A model generated the notes under the pieces. That model made no database searches. It was not told the origin of the DNA and was given only the letters and a program-made list of their open reading frames with translations. Source: Solirubrobacteraceae bacterium (GTDB taxonomy: Bacteria > Actinomycetota > Thermoleophilia > Solirubrobacterales > Solirubrobacteraceae). Taken from it: a stretch of 21,034 nt of DNA. The stretch lies in assembly GCA_019683665.1 (NCBI GenBank), contig JADGIB010000024.1, positions 1 to 21,034 of the forward strand. The letters run 5' to 3'. The position numbers and the translations under genes are program-made. Shown in pieces: positions 7,342 through 14,977 of this stretch (positions are counted from its first letter, which is position 1; each line of letters starts with the position of its first letter).

Positions 7342-8144
7342 AGCAGCGCCTCGAGGACGCGCCGGACCCCGGGCGGCCCGTCGACGAGCAGGTCGGCCTC
7401 GCGCTCGAGGTCGGCCGGCGTCTCCTCGGAGCGCACGCCGACGCAGACCGCCGTCTCGAGCCGGCCGGCGGCGACGAGCGCGCGCAGGCCCCGGAACGCG
7501 TCCAGGTCGGTGGTGTCGTCGCCGACGTAGACCGCGGCGGTCACGTCGGCGCCCTCCAGCAGCCAGGCGATCCCCGCCCCCTTGTCGACGGCGGTCGGCG
7601 GGCGCACCTCGAGGACCTTGCGGCCCCAGTGGACGGCCAGCCCGGCCTCCTGCGCCCGCCGGGCGACGTCGCGCACCGCCGCCTCGGCCGCCGCCTCGTC
7701 CGGCGTCCCGCGCCAGTGGAGCGCGGCGATCTCGCCCTTGTCCTCCGCGCGGACCCGCAGCCGGTGCAGCCGGCCGTCGCGCCGCCACGTCTCCTCCGCG
7801 AACGCGCGCACGCGCGCGCCCTCGCGCGCGAAGCGCGGCTCGAGCTCCGGCTCGGTGCTGCCGCTGCGCAGCAGCTCGCCGCCGTGGTTGCCGATGTAGG
7901 AGATCGACCCGATCGCGACGATCCGCCGCGCGGTCGTCGCCCGCCGCCCGCTCACGCACGCGACGGTCCCGTAGCGCTGGGCGACGCGGATGAGCAGCGC
8001 GCGGGTCGGCTCGGGGACGTGCGCGTCCTCGGCGTGGCGGACGATCGGCGCGAGCGTCCCGTCGACGTCGAACAGCGCGGCCGAGCGTCGGGGATCGGCG
8101 CGCACCGGCTCCAGCGCGTCTTCGAGGGTCAGCGCGGGCGACAC
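7338..8144 (-). CDS. otsB: Trehalose-6-phosphate phosphatase
   Basis: This 268-aa HAD-superfamily enzyme hydrolyses trehalose 6-phosphate to trehalose, the last step of the OtsAB pathway for a compatible solute. HAD motif I is FDVDGTLAPI (Asp26 nucleophile, Asp28 acid/base). Motif II is VSGRR, followed by the family segment GNHGGE; motif IV is YVGDDTTDLDAF. The sequence HWGRKVLEVRP..VDKGAGIAWLL carries the usual lysine region and the cap/core junction. Length is normal (about 250-270 aa). The start is GTG 8144, 8 nt after a -10-like CATACT, with GAGGGG just upstream. The partner otsA (trehalose-6-phosphate synthase) is not in the window, so it may be elsewhere or just beyond. The gene appears to lead a - strand operon. 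Confidence 0.9.
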   Translation of the reverse strand: MSPALTLEDALEPVRADPRRSAALFDVDGTLAPIVRHAEDAHVPEPTRALLIRVAQRYGTVACVSGRRATTARRIVAIGSISYIGNHGGELLRSGSTEPELEPRFAREGARVRAFAEETWRRDGRLHRLRVRAEDKGEIAALHWRGTPDEAAAEAAVRDVARRAQEAGLAVHWGRKVLEVRPPTAVDKGAGIAWLLEGADVTAAVYVGDDTTDLDAFRGLRALVAAGRLETAVCVGVRSEETPADLEREADLLVDGPPGVRRVLEALL

Positions 8145-8152
8145 AGCCCCTC

Positions 8153-8184
8153 AGTATGGCGCCGTCCGGGCCGGTCCGGATACT
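8153..8184. promoter_or_regulatory. Divergent promoter region for otsB and the AI-2E permease
   Basis: The 48-bp gap holds two outward-facing -10-like elements in inverted symmetry: CATACT on - (8158-8153), 8 nt before the otsB GTG, and GATACT on + (8179-8184), 8 nt before the permease ATG. The AGTAT and ATACT cores are separated by 22 bp. No clear -35 is seen. Each promoter's upstream region overlaps the other's -10, so they may compete. Confidence 0.5.
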
Positions 8185-8192
8185 CGCAGGCG

Positions 8193-9317
8193 ATGTCCCG
8201 CCGCGAGCCCGCCGTCACCACGATCCTCCGCATCACGCTGATCATCGTCGGCGTCGCGCTCAGCCTCTACCTCCTGTGGCTCCTGCGCCAGCCGCTCGGC
8301 TGGATCATCATCGCCGGCTTCCTGGCGATCGCGCTCACCGGCCCGGTGAACATCCTCAGCCGGGTCATGCCGCGCAGGCTCGCGATCGCGACGACCTACC
8401 TCGGCGTGATCGCGATCCCGTTCCTGCTCGCGGCGATCGTCATCCCGCCGATCGTCACCGAGGCGACCGACCTGGCCGAGCACGCCCCGCAGTACGCCCA
8501 GGACCTCCAGAACTGGGTGAACGAGAACGAGCGTCTGCGCGAGCTCGAGGAGGACTACGGCGTCGTCACGAAGCTGCGCGAGGAGGCGCAGAAGCTCCCG
8601 GCCCGCATCGGCGACGCGGCGAGCGCGCTCGGCGACCTCGGCGTCGGGCTCGTGAACTCGATCTTCGCGCTCGTCACGATCCTCATCCTCAGCATCTTCC
8701 TCGTCGCCAGCGGGCCGGGATGGGTGCGCCGGCTCGTCGAGCTGCAGCCGCCCGAGCACCGCCAGCGGCTCGAGCGCGCGTTCAACCGCATCGGCCGCGC
8801 GGTCGCCGCCTACGTCGCGGGCGCGGTCGTCCAGGCGACGATCGCCGGGGTCACGACGTTCATCGTCCTGACGATCCTCGGGGTGCCGTTCGCCGCGCCG
8901 CTCGCCGTCCTCACCGCGCTGCTCGACCTCGTCCCGCTCGTCGGCGCGACGATCGCCGCCGTCGCCGTCGGGTTCGTCACCGTCTTCGAGGACTTCCCGA
9001 CGGTGACGATCATCTGGGCGGTCTGGGCGATCGTCTACCAGCAGATCGAGAACAGCGTCATCCAGCCGCAGATCCAGAAGCGGGCGGTCGACGTCCACGC
9101 GTTCATCGTCCTCGTCGCCGTCCTCTTCGGCTCGACGCTGTTCGGCATCGTCGGCGCGCTGCTGGCGATCCCGACGGCCGCGACGATCCAGATCACCGTG
9201 CGGGAGCTGTGGCAGTACCGCAAGGAGGTGCAGGAGCGCACCGCGCAGGGCCCGGCGATCCTGGAGCCGCCGCCGGGCCGCGAGCCGCCCGGGACGCCCG
9301 GCCCGTCCGCGACCTGA
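8193..9317 (+). CDS. AI-2E transporter family permease
   Basis: This is a 374-aa integral membrane protein of the AI-2E family (PerM/TqsA/YhhT type). Characterised members export autoinducer-2, sodium/protons or are uncharacterised, so the substrate here is unknown. The pattern is typical: two or three N-terminal hydrophobic segments (TILRITLIIVGVALSLYLLWLL, LGWIIIAGFLAIALTGPV, TTYLGVIAIPFLLAAIVIPP), a charged soluble loop (about 105-145), then a cluster of segments with the conserved PLVGATIAAV, QIENSVIQPQIQ and VLFGSTLFGIVGALLAIPTAA motifs. Length is typical (340-390 aa). The proline-rich tail after about 350 is encoded in DNA that also encodes the end of the opposite-strand GT39 gene. ATG 8193 is the only sensible start. 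Confidence 0.9.
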   Translation: MSRREPAVTTILRITLIIVGVALSLYLLWLLRQPLGWIIIAGFLAIALTGPVNILSRVMPRRLAIATTYLGVIAIPFLLAAIVIPPIVTEATDLAEHAPQYAQDLQNWVNENERLRELEEDYGVVTKLREEAQKLPARIGDAASALGDLGVGLVNSIFALVTILILSIFLVASGPGWVRRLVELQPPEHRQRLERAFNRIGRAVAAYVAGAVVQATIAGVTTFIVLTILGVPFAAPLAVLTALLDLVPLVGATIAAVAVGFVTVFEDFPTVTIIWAVWAIVYQQIENSVIQPQIQKRAVDVHAFIVLVAVLFGSTLFGIVGALLAIPTAATIQITVRELWQYRKEVQERTAQGPAILEPPPGREPPGTPGPSAT

Positions 9318-10593
9318 CGGCGTCCGCGCCCCAGACGACGCCGACGGCGGCGAGGACGACGAGCGGGATCTCGGCCGCGAGCCGGTAGCGGCTGAAGCCG
9401 AACGTCGTCGCCGCCGAGATCGTCACGAGCAGCGCCGGGACGAGCAGCGGCCACAGCGTCGTGCCGGTCCGACGCAGCCGCACGATCCCGCCGATCGCGG
9501 CGAGGACGAGCAGGCCGTACATGACGAGCCCGGCCTTCGCGACCGGGATCGACCGGCTCCACAGCTCGCCGTAGCCGAGGTCGTCCTGGTAGCCGTACAG
9601 CTCCCACAGGCGCAGGATCCGCACGGCGACGACGACCGGCACGCGGCCGGCGTGGTCGCGCAGGTAGCGCCACGCCTCGTCGCGCTGGCAGGCGGCCTGC
9701 TCCAGCTCGTCGCGGATGCCGGCGCACGGGCCGCGCAACGCGCACGCGTGGCGGACGAACCCGAGGTACGGGCTGCCGGCCTCGAACGTCTCGTCGCAGA
9801 CGGTCGCCGCCGCGGTGTGGCCGCTGTTCGTGGTGAGGACGATCGCCTCGCCCATCGTGACCGCGTTGCGCACGACCCACGGGGCGAGGACGAGCGCGGT
9901 CGCGGCGACGGCGACGAGCGCGAGCGGCGCGGCCGGGCGCAGCGCGCCCCGCCACGGGCCGCGAGTGCCGTCCGGGCGCCGCCGCGCCGCCGCCACGCAG
10001 GCGGGCACGGCGAGGAGGACGACGAGCAGGAGCGCCTCGGTGCGGGTCAGCGTGGCCAGCCCGACGAGCGCGCCGAGCAGCGCCGCCGAGCCCCACCCGG
10101 GGCGGTCGAGGATCCGGTAGGCGGCCAGGAGGATCCCGGCCACGAGCGGCGCGTACAGCGCCTCGGTGATGACGGTCCCGTCGACCATGACGAGCTGCGG
10201 GTAGACGGCGGCGAGCGCGGCGGCGACGAGGCCGGCCCGCTCGCCGGCGACGCGGCGCCCGAGCAGCCCGACGAGGACGACCGCGACCGGCCCCAGCAGG
10301 CACGAGACGGCCCGGTGAGCGGTGAGCGAGTCGAGGCCGACGGCCGAGAACGCGGCCAGGTACAGCGGGTACAGCGGCGGGTACCCGGCGGTCGGCAGCG
10401 GCTCGCCGTGCTGCAGCTCCGAGAACGGCCGGATGTACCCCTTCCCGTCGGCGATCCCGTTGGCGAGGAAGTGGTAGAGGAGCGTGTCGCCGCGGGCGGG
10501 CAGGTCGGGCGCGATCGCCAGCGCGTAGACGAGGCGCGCGGCCAGCCCGACGGCCGCGATCGCGACCAGCCACAGCCCGAAGCGCCCGCGCAT
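9193..10593 (-). CDS. GT39 (PMT/ArnT-like) membrane glycosyltransferase
   Basis: This is a 466-aa multi-pass GT-C enzyme. Such proteins move a sugar from a polyprenol-phosphate donor to a protein, lipid or glycan outside the membrane. The N-terminal segment GLWLVAIAAVGLAARLVYAL leads into the first external loop with ARGDTLLYHF, where Asp36 is the likely catalytic acid, followed by GYPPLYPLYLAAF. Roughly ten hydrophobic segments follow, with an extracytoplasmic stretch containing several cysteines (TVCDETFEAG, HACALRGPCAG, AACQRDE) that could form disulfides. The ATG at 10593 was chosen because MRGRFG directly precedes the first membrane helix and a -10-like TATGCT lies 8 nt upstream. The last 40 or so residues overlap the AI-2E gene and look low-complexity. 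The donor could come from the GT2 gene at 1982-2710, an inference. Confidence 0.86.
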   Translation of the reverse strand: MRGRFGLWLVAIAAVGLAARLVYALAIAPDLPARGDTLLYHFLANGIADGKGYIRPFSELQHGEPLPTAGYPPLYPLYLAAFSAVGLDSLTAHRAVSCLLGPVAVVLVGLLGRRVAGERAGLVAAALAAVYPQLVMVDGTVITEALYAPLVAGILLAAYRILDRPGWGSAALLGALVGLATLTRTEALLLVVLLAVPACVAAARRRPDGTRGPWRGALRPAAPLALVAVAATALVLAPWVVRNAVTMGEAIVLTTNSGHTAAATVCDETFEAGSPYLGFVRHACALRGPCAGIRDELEQAACQRDEAWRYLRDHAGRVPVVVAVRILRLWELYGYQDDLGYGELWSRSIPVAKAGLVMYGLLVLAAIGGIVRLRRTGTTLWPLLVPALLVTISAATTFGFSRYRLAAEIPLVVLAAVGVVWGADAVRSRTGRASRAARGPAAAPGSPGPARCAPAPPCGTATAPAR

Positions 10594-10601
10594 GGCCCGG
10601 C

Positions 10602-10607
10602 AGCATA
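10602..10607 (-). promoter_or_regulatory. -10-like element before the GT39 gene
   Basis: TATGCT on the minus strand (4/6 to TATAAT) sits 8 nt before the GT39 ATG. No Shine-Dalgarno and no well-spaced -35 are seen; a GTGACG lies about 22 nt further upstream, which is too far. This would give a leaderless or nearly leaderless transcript independent of the MFS gene, whose stop is 79 bp upstream. Confidence 0.42.
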
Positions 10608-10672
10608 CGGTCGCCGCCGCGCCGTGCCGCGTCACGCCGAGCTCGCGACGCGCTCGTGCGCGCGCCCTCCGC

Positions 10673-12205
10673 CTAGCCGGCCGGCGCCCCGCCGGCGGCG
10701 TCGGTCGCGCGGATCCGCCGCAGCAGCAGACCGGCGAGGACCGCCGCGACGAGGAGGCTCGCCGCCGCCACCCAGTAGGCCGACGAGATCGCGCCGGTCA
10801 CCGCGTCGCGCAGCATCGCGATCACCGACGCGTCGGCGGCGTGGCCGGGCGCCGCGTCCGGGTTGGCGAGCACGGTCTGGATCTCGGCGACGTCGCCGGC
10901 CCGCGACGGGTCGGCGGCCACCCACTCGCTGACGCGGTGGTGCATGAGGTTCGCGATGATCGTGCCGAGGACGGCGATCCCGAGCGTCCCGCCGACCTGG
11001 CGCATCGTCTGCACGACGCCGGAGGCCTGGCCCCGCAGCGCGCGGTCGGCCGCGTTCATCGCGTCGGTCGACGCCGGGGTGATGACGAGCGCCAGCCCGA
11101 CCCCGATGAGGACGTAGCCGGGGACGATCCAGCCGTAGGCGACCTCGTGGAGGGCGACGGCCAGCCACCCGAAGCCGGCGGCGACGAGCAGCGCCCCGGC
11201 GGCCACGGGGACGCGCGGGCCGACCCGGTCGTAGAGGCGGCCGGTCCCGACGGAGAGGACGAGCAGCGGCAGGGTGAGCGGCAGCAGCGACAGGCCCGCG
11301 GTGACCGGGCCGAAGCCGAGGACGTCCTGGACCCAGATCGAGCCGAACAAGGACACGCCGACGATCCCGAACTGGACGAGCGCGAGGACGAGGGTGTCGA
11401 CGCGGAAGTTGCGGCTGCGGAACAGGCGCAGCTGGACGAGCGGGTCGCGGGCCCGCAGCTCCCACCACACGAAGGCCGGCAGCGCGAGCGCGGCGGCGAC
11501 GAGCAGCGCGACGATGGCCGGCGAGCCCCAGCCCCACGCGCGGCCCTGCATGAGGCCGAGGACGAGGCCGGCGAGCCCGATGACGAGCAGCGGGACCCCG
11601 GGCCAGTCGATCCGCCCGCCCGCCGGCGGCGGCGCCGTCGCGCGCGGCAGCGTCACGTGGGCGAGGGCGAGCATCGCCAGGCCGACCGGGAGGTTGACGA
11701 AGAAGACGGCCTCCCAGCCGATCGCCTCGACGAGGCTGCCGCCGATGAGCGGCCCGAGCGCGAGGAAGATGAGCGAGACGCCCGAGTAGATGCCCATCGC
11801 CCGGCCGCGCTCGTCGGCGTCGAACGCGTTCGTCACGATCGCCCCGCTGGACGGCGTCATGAGCGCGGCGCCGGCGCCCTGGACGACCCGGGCCACGACG
11901 ATCCAGGTCTCGCTCTGGGCCAGGCCGCAGGCGGCCGAGGCGAGGACGAAGACGAGCGCGCCGATCCGGAAGACGCGCTCGTTGCCGATCAGGTCCCCGA
12001 TGCGCCCGCCGAGGGCGACGAGGACCGCGAGCGACAGCAGGTACGCGTTGACCACCCACTGCACGCCGGCGGTCGACAGCCCGAGGTCGTCCTGCATCGT
12101 CGGGAGCGCGACGCTGACGACGGTCTCGTCGAGGAGGATCATCGACAGCGAGCCGGTCATCGTGACCAGGACCCACCAGCGGCGGTTCCGCTCCGAGCTC
12201 GGCAT
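10673..12205 (-). CDS. DHA2-family MFS multidrug exporter (EmrB/QacA type)
   Basis: This is a 510-aa proton-coupled exporter of the 14-helix DHA2 branch of the major facilitator superfamily. The family motif in helix 1 is LDETVVSVALPTMQDDL; motif A is GGRIGDLIGNERVFRIG; the helix-4 region is VVARVVQGAGAALMTPSSGAIV; and the helix-5 motif C region includes GIYSGVSLIFLALGPLIGGSL. Hydrophobic segments run to the C-terminus, where ISSAYWVAAASLLVAAVLAGLLL is the last helix. Substrates cannot be read from sequence; drugs, lipids or dyes are all known for the family. ATG 12205 lies 12 bp after the upstream gene's stop, so it is probably in that operon; a weak TAGGTT lies 9 nt before the ATG. No TetR or MarR regulator gene is adjacent. 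Confidence 0.92.
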   Translation of the reverse strand: MPSSERNRRWWVLVTMTGSLSMILLDETVVSVALPTMQDDLGLSTAGVQWVVNAYLLSLAVLVALGGRIGDLIGNERVFRIGALVFVLASAACGLAQSETWIVVARVVQGAGAALMTPSSGAIVTNAFDADERGRAMGIYSGVSLIFLALGPLIGGSLVEAIGWEAVFFVNLPVGLAMLALAHVTLPRATAPPPAGGRIDWPGVPLLVIGLAGLVLGLMQGRAWGWGSPAIVALLVAAALALPAFVWWELRARDPLVQLRLFRSRNFRVDTLVLALVQFGIVGVSLFGSIWVQDVLGFGPVTAGLSLLPLTLPLLVLSVGTGRLYDRVGPRVPVAAGALLVAAGFGWLAVALHEVAYGWIVPGYVLIGVGLALVITPASTDAMNAADRALRGQASGVVQTMRQVGGTLGIAVLGTIIANLMHHRVSEWVAADPSRAGDVAEIQTVLANPDAAPGHAADASVIAMLRDAVTGAISSAYWVAAASLLVAAVLAGLLLRRIRATDAAGGAPAG

Positions 12206-12217
12206 GCCGCCGGAAAC

Positions 12218-13147
12218 CTACGGGTTGATCGCGGCGGCGGGCGCGATCCCGTGCTCGATCGCCCCCTTCACCGCGGCGTCGACCGCGTTGAGGCGGTAGA
12301 GCGCGATCGCCTCGGCCGAGCCGAACCGCCGCCCCGGCGCCTGGTCGGGGCCGTGGTGGGTGAGGACGCAGTGGGCGAGCGCGACGCGGCGCGCGTCGTC
12401 GATGAGCCCCTCGCCGCGCTCGTGCAGGAGGCGCAGCCCGAGCTCGACGTGGCCGAGCAGGCGGCCCTCGTCGGTGAGGCCGATCTCGGCCCCGTAGGTG
12501 AACTCGCGCGTCTTGCCGAGGTCGTGGACGATCGCCGCGGTCACGAGCAGGTTCTGGTCCAGGCGCGGGTGCAGCTGGCAGGTCTCCAGGGCGAGCGTGG
12601 CGACGGCGACCGTGTGCTCGAGCAGCCCGCCGAGGTAGGCGTGGTGGCCGTTGCGCGAGCAGGGCGCCCGCCGCCACGCGGCGCGCAGGTCGGCGTCGCC
12701 GAGGAGCGCCTCCAGCAGCGCGGCGAGCTGCGGGTCGCGGACCTCGCCGGCGATCGACTCGAGGAAGCCGTCGAGCTCGTCGAGGTCGCGGTAGGCGACG
12801 GGCAGGAAGCGGGCCGGGTCGGCGTCGGCGCCCTCGGCGCGCGCGATCGCCCGCACGTCGATCTGCAGCTCGTCGCGGAAGCGCTCGACCCGGCCGGCGA
12901 CGCGGACGAGGTCGCCGCGCTCGAAGCGCCCGCCGAGGACGTCGGCGTCGCGGAAGACGCGCCCGGCGATCGTGCCCGTCGCGTCGCGCAGCTCGAGCGC
13001 GAGGTAGGGGCTGCCGGTCCGCGTCATGAGGCGGTCCTTGCGGGTGCAGGCGAGCACCGCGACGACGTCCTGGCCGGGGCGCAGCGTCGCGACCGTGACG
13101 GGCGCGGCGGGGCTCGCCCCGGCGCCGGGCTGGGGGCCGGAGGGCAT
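12218..13147 (-). CDS. YhaM-like OB-fold/HD-domain 3'-5' exoribonuclease
   Basis: This is a 309-aa protein with the YhaM/Cbf1 layout: an N-terminal OB-fold followed by an HD metal-dependent domain. B. subtilis YhaM (314 aa) is a 3'-5' exonuclease acting on RNA and DNA. The OB-fold spans about 25-103 (LTRTGSPYLALELRD-like MTRTGSPYLALELRD, DLVRVAGRVERF). The HD domain spans about 165-300, with NGHHAYLGGLLEHT (His168-169, His178), AAIVHDLGK (His208-Asp209) and a later CVLTHHG. ATG 13147 is chosen because upstream codons run through the divergent PAC2 gene. A -10-like TACATC lies 8 nt before it. The protein could also act on nucleotides, as many HD enzymes do, but the OB plus HD pairing favours the nuclease reading. 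Confidence 0.84.
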   Translation of the reverse strand: MPSGPQPGAGASPAAPVTVATLRPGQDVVAVLACTRKDRLMTRTGSPYLALELRDATGTIAGRVFRDADVLGGRFERGDLVRVAGRVERFRDELQIDVRAIARAEGADADPARFLPVAYRDLDELDGFLESIAGEVRDPQLAALLEALLGDADLRAAWRRAPCSRNGHHAYLGGLLEHTVAVATLALETCQLHPRLDQNLLVTAAIVHDLGKTREFTYGAEIGLTDEGRLLGHVELGLRLLHERGEGLIDDARRVALAHCVLTHHGPDQAPGRRFGSAEAIALYRLNAVDAAVKGAIEHGIAPAAAINP

Positions 13148-13155
13148 GGGCCCAT

Positions 13156-13165
13156 GATGTACCGT
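13156..13165. promoter_or_regulatory. Overlapping divergent -10-like elements, YhaM-like gene and PAC2 gene
   Basis: TACATC on - (13161-13156) is 8 nt before the YhaM-like ATG (13147), and TACCGT on + (13160-13165) is 7 nt before the PAC2 ATG (13173). They overlap by two bases and are weak (3/6 each). No Shine-Dalgarno is seen on either side. Confidence 0.35.
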
Positions 13166-13172
13166 GACTCGG

Positions 13173-14048
13173 ATGCAGCCGCTCATGTGGGACCGCCGTC
13201 CCGACGGGCTCCGGGCACCCGCCCTGGTCTGCGCCTTCAAGGGCTGGAACGACGCCGGCGACGCCGCCTCCGCGGCGCTCACGTTCGTCGGCGCGGCGCT
13301 CGACGCCACCCGGTTCGCCCAGATCGACCCCGAGGAGTTCTACGACTTCCAGGCCACCCGCCCGCGGATCGAGCTCGCGGACGGCACGACCCGGAGGCTG
13401 CAGTGGCCGAGCGTCGAGATCTGGGAGGCGCGCGTGCCGCGCGCCCCGCGCGACCTCGTCCTGCTGAGCGGCCCCGAGCCGTCGATGCGCTGGCGGACGT
13501 TCACGCGGATCATCGTCGACCTCGCCGAGGCGCTCGAGGTCCAGCTCGTCGTCACGCTCGGCGCGCTGCTGGCCGACGTCCCGCACTCGCGGCCGGTCAG
13601 CATCACCGGCTTCGCGACCGACGAGGCGCTGCGCGCCCGCACCGACCTCACCCCGTCGACGTACGAGGGCCCGACCGGGATCATCGGCGTCCTCCACGCC
13701 GCCTGCGCCGAGGCCGGGCTGCCGTCGGCCTCGCTGTGGGCGACCGTCCCGCACTACGTCGCCGCCGCGCCGAACCCGAAGGCCGCGCTCGCGCTCGTGC
13801 GCAAGCTCGAGGGCATGGTCGGCGTGACCGTCGACGCGTCCGAGCTGGAGTCCGCGGCGGCCGACTACGAGCGCCAGGTGTCGCTCGCCGTCCAGTCCGA
13901 CCCGGACGTCCAGGCGTTCGTCGAGCGCCTCGAGCGCGCCGCCGAGGAGGAAGAGGAGCCGGTCGACCCGACCCAGCTGCCGTCCGGCGACACGATCGCG
14001 CGCGAGTTCCAGCGCTACCTGCGCCAGCGCGGCCCGGACGCCGAGTAG
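13173..14048 (+). CDS. PAC2 family protein
   Basis: This 291-aa protein belongs to the PAC2 family, named after the eukaryotic proteasome assembly chaperone 2 and widespread in actinobacteria, where its function is largely unknown. Characteristic features are the N-terminal ALVCAFKGWNDAGDAASAAL, DPEEFYDFQATRP, the strand VQLVVTLGALLADVPHSRPVSITG, and YEGPTGIIGVLHAACAEAGLPSASLWATVPHYV, followed by a C-terminal alpha-helical acidic region (LERAAEEEEE) and a tail ending in FQRYLRQRG. No catalytic motif is evident. In proteasome-bearing actinobacteria PAC2 genes are common, but no proteasome or Pup genes are in this window. ATG 13173 is preferred over GTG 13164 because of a -10-like element, but the two cannot be separated confidently. 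Confidence 0.88.
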   Translation: MQPLMWDRRPDGLRAPALVCAFKGWNDAGDAASAALTFVGAALDATRFAQIDPEEFYDFQATRPRIELADGTTRRLQWPSVEIWEARVPRAPRDLVLLSGPEPSMRWRTFTRIIVDLAEALEVQLVVTLGALLADVPHSRPVSITGFATDEALRARTDLTPSTYEGPTGIIGVLHAACAEAGLPSASLWATVPHYVAAAPNPKAALALVRKLEGMVGVTVDASELESAAADYERQVSLAVQSDPDVQAFVERLERAAEEEEEPVDPTQLPSGDTIAREFQRYLRQRGPDAE

Positions 14049-14053
14049 CGCCC

Positions 14054-14977
14054 TCAGTAGCCGCGCGCCGGGTCGATGACGCCCAGCGGCTCGCGGCCGG
14101 CGGCCAGCCGCGCGACGTTCTCGCCGATGAGCTCGGCGAGCGTCGCCGCCTCGACGGCGCGCGGCGAGGCGACGTGCGGGGTGAGGAGCGCGCGCGGGTG
14201 GGTCCACAGCGGGTGGCCGTCGGGGAGCGGCTCGGGGTCGACGACGTCGAGGGCGGCGCCGGCGATCCGGCCCGCGTCGAGGGCGCGCACGAGCGCGTCG
14301 GTGTCGACGAGCGCGCCGCGCCCGACGTTCACGAGCCAGGCGTGGTCGCGCATCGCCGCCAGCGCCTCCGCGCCGACGAGCCGGCGCGTCTGCGCGGTGG
14401 CGGGCGCGCAGAGGACGACGACGTCGGCCCGGGGCCACACGCTCGCCAGCGCGCCGGCCGCGACCGTCTCGCGCGCGCCGTCGACCGGCCGTCCGCGGCG
14501 GGTGACCGCGATCGCCTCGGCCCCGAGCGGCGCGAGCATCGCGATGAGCGCCCGGCCGATCGCGCCGGCGCCGACCACGGCGACGGTCGCGCCGCGCAGC
14601 GTCGTGCCCTGGATCGCCTCGTCCCACGTGCGGGCGCGCGCGGCCTGCGCCAGCCGCCGGCAGCCCGCGAGGGTCAGCGCCAGCGCGTGCTCGGCCACCG
14701 CCGGCGCGAACGCGTGCGAGGCGTTCGTCCACGTCCGCGCGTCGTCGATGACGCCGTCGGCCAGCCACGACTCGATCCCGGCGGTCGGCAGCTGCACCCA
14801 CGCGATCCCGGGGTGGAGCGCGGCGACGAGCGCCGGGCGGTGCTCGGGCCGCCAGTCCAGCCACGCGATCGCCGTCGCCTCTCGCGGCGACGCGACGACC
14901 TCGCCGCCGCCGCGGCGGACGGCCTCGACCGCGGCCGGCTCGGCGACCGGCCCGACGTAGACCTGCGGGACCGTCAC
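14054..14977 (-). CDS. D-isomer-specific 2-hydroxyacid dehydrogenase
   Basis: This is a 307-aa NAD(P)-dependent dehydrogenase that interconverts a 2-hydroxyacid and a 2-ketoacid; the exact substrate is unknown. The Rossmann motif is VVGAGAIG (GxGxxG, residues 136-141). Catalytic residues are visible: Arg220 in NVGRG, Glu249 in VVDPEPLPDGHPLW and His268 in LLTPHVASP. An N-terminal catalytic subdomain precedes the nucleotide-binding domain, with VQLPTAGIESW and the helix before AEHALALTL. It is slightly short for the family (310-335 aa). GTG 14977 overlaps the stop of the upstream helicase-nuclease gene as GTGA, so translation is probably coupled. A metabolic enzyme behind a DNA-repair gene suggests operon economy rather than a shared pathway. 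Confidence 0.9.
   Translation of the reverse strand: MTVPQVYVGPVAEPAAVEAVRRGGGEVVASPREATAIAWLDWRPEHRPALVAALHPGIAWVQLPTAGIESWLADGVIDDARTWTNASHAFAPAVAEHALALTLAGCRRLAQAARARTWDEAIQGTTLRGATVAVVGAGAIGRALIAMLAPLGAEAIAVTRRGRPVDGARETVAAGALASVWPRADVVVLCAPATAQTRRLVGAEALAAMRDHAWLVNVGRGALVDTDALVRALDAGRIAGAALDVVDPEPLPDGHPLWTHPRALLTPHVASPRAVEAATLAELIGENVARLAAGREPLGVIDPARGY

Noticed and set aside
14046..14056. Terminator between the PAC2 and 2-hydroxyacid dehydrogenase genes
   Set aside because: The stops are 5 bp apart, but I found no convincing inverted repeat, unlike the other convergent junctions.
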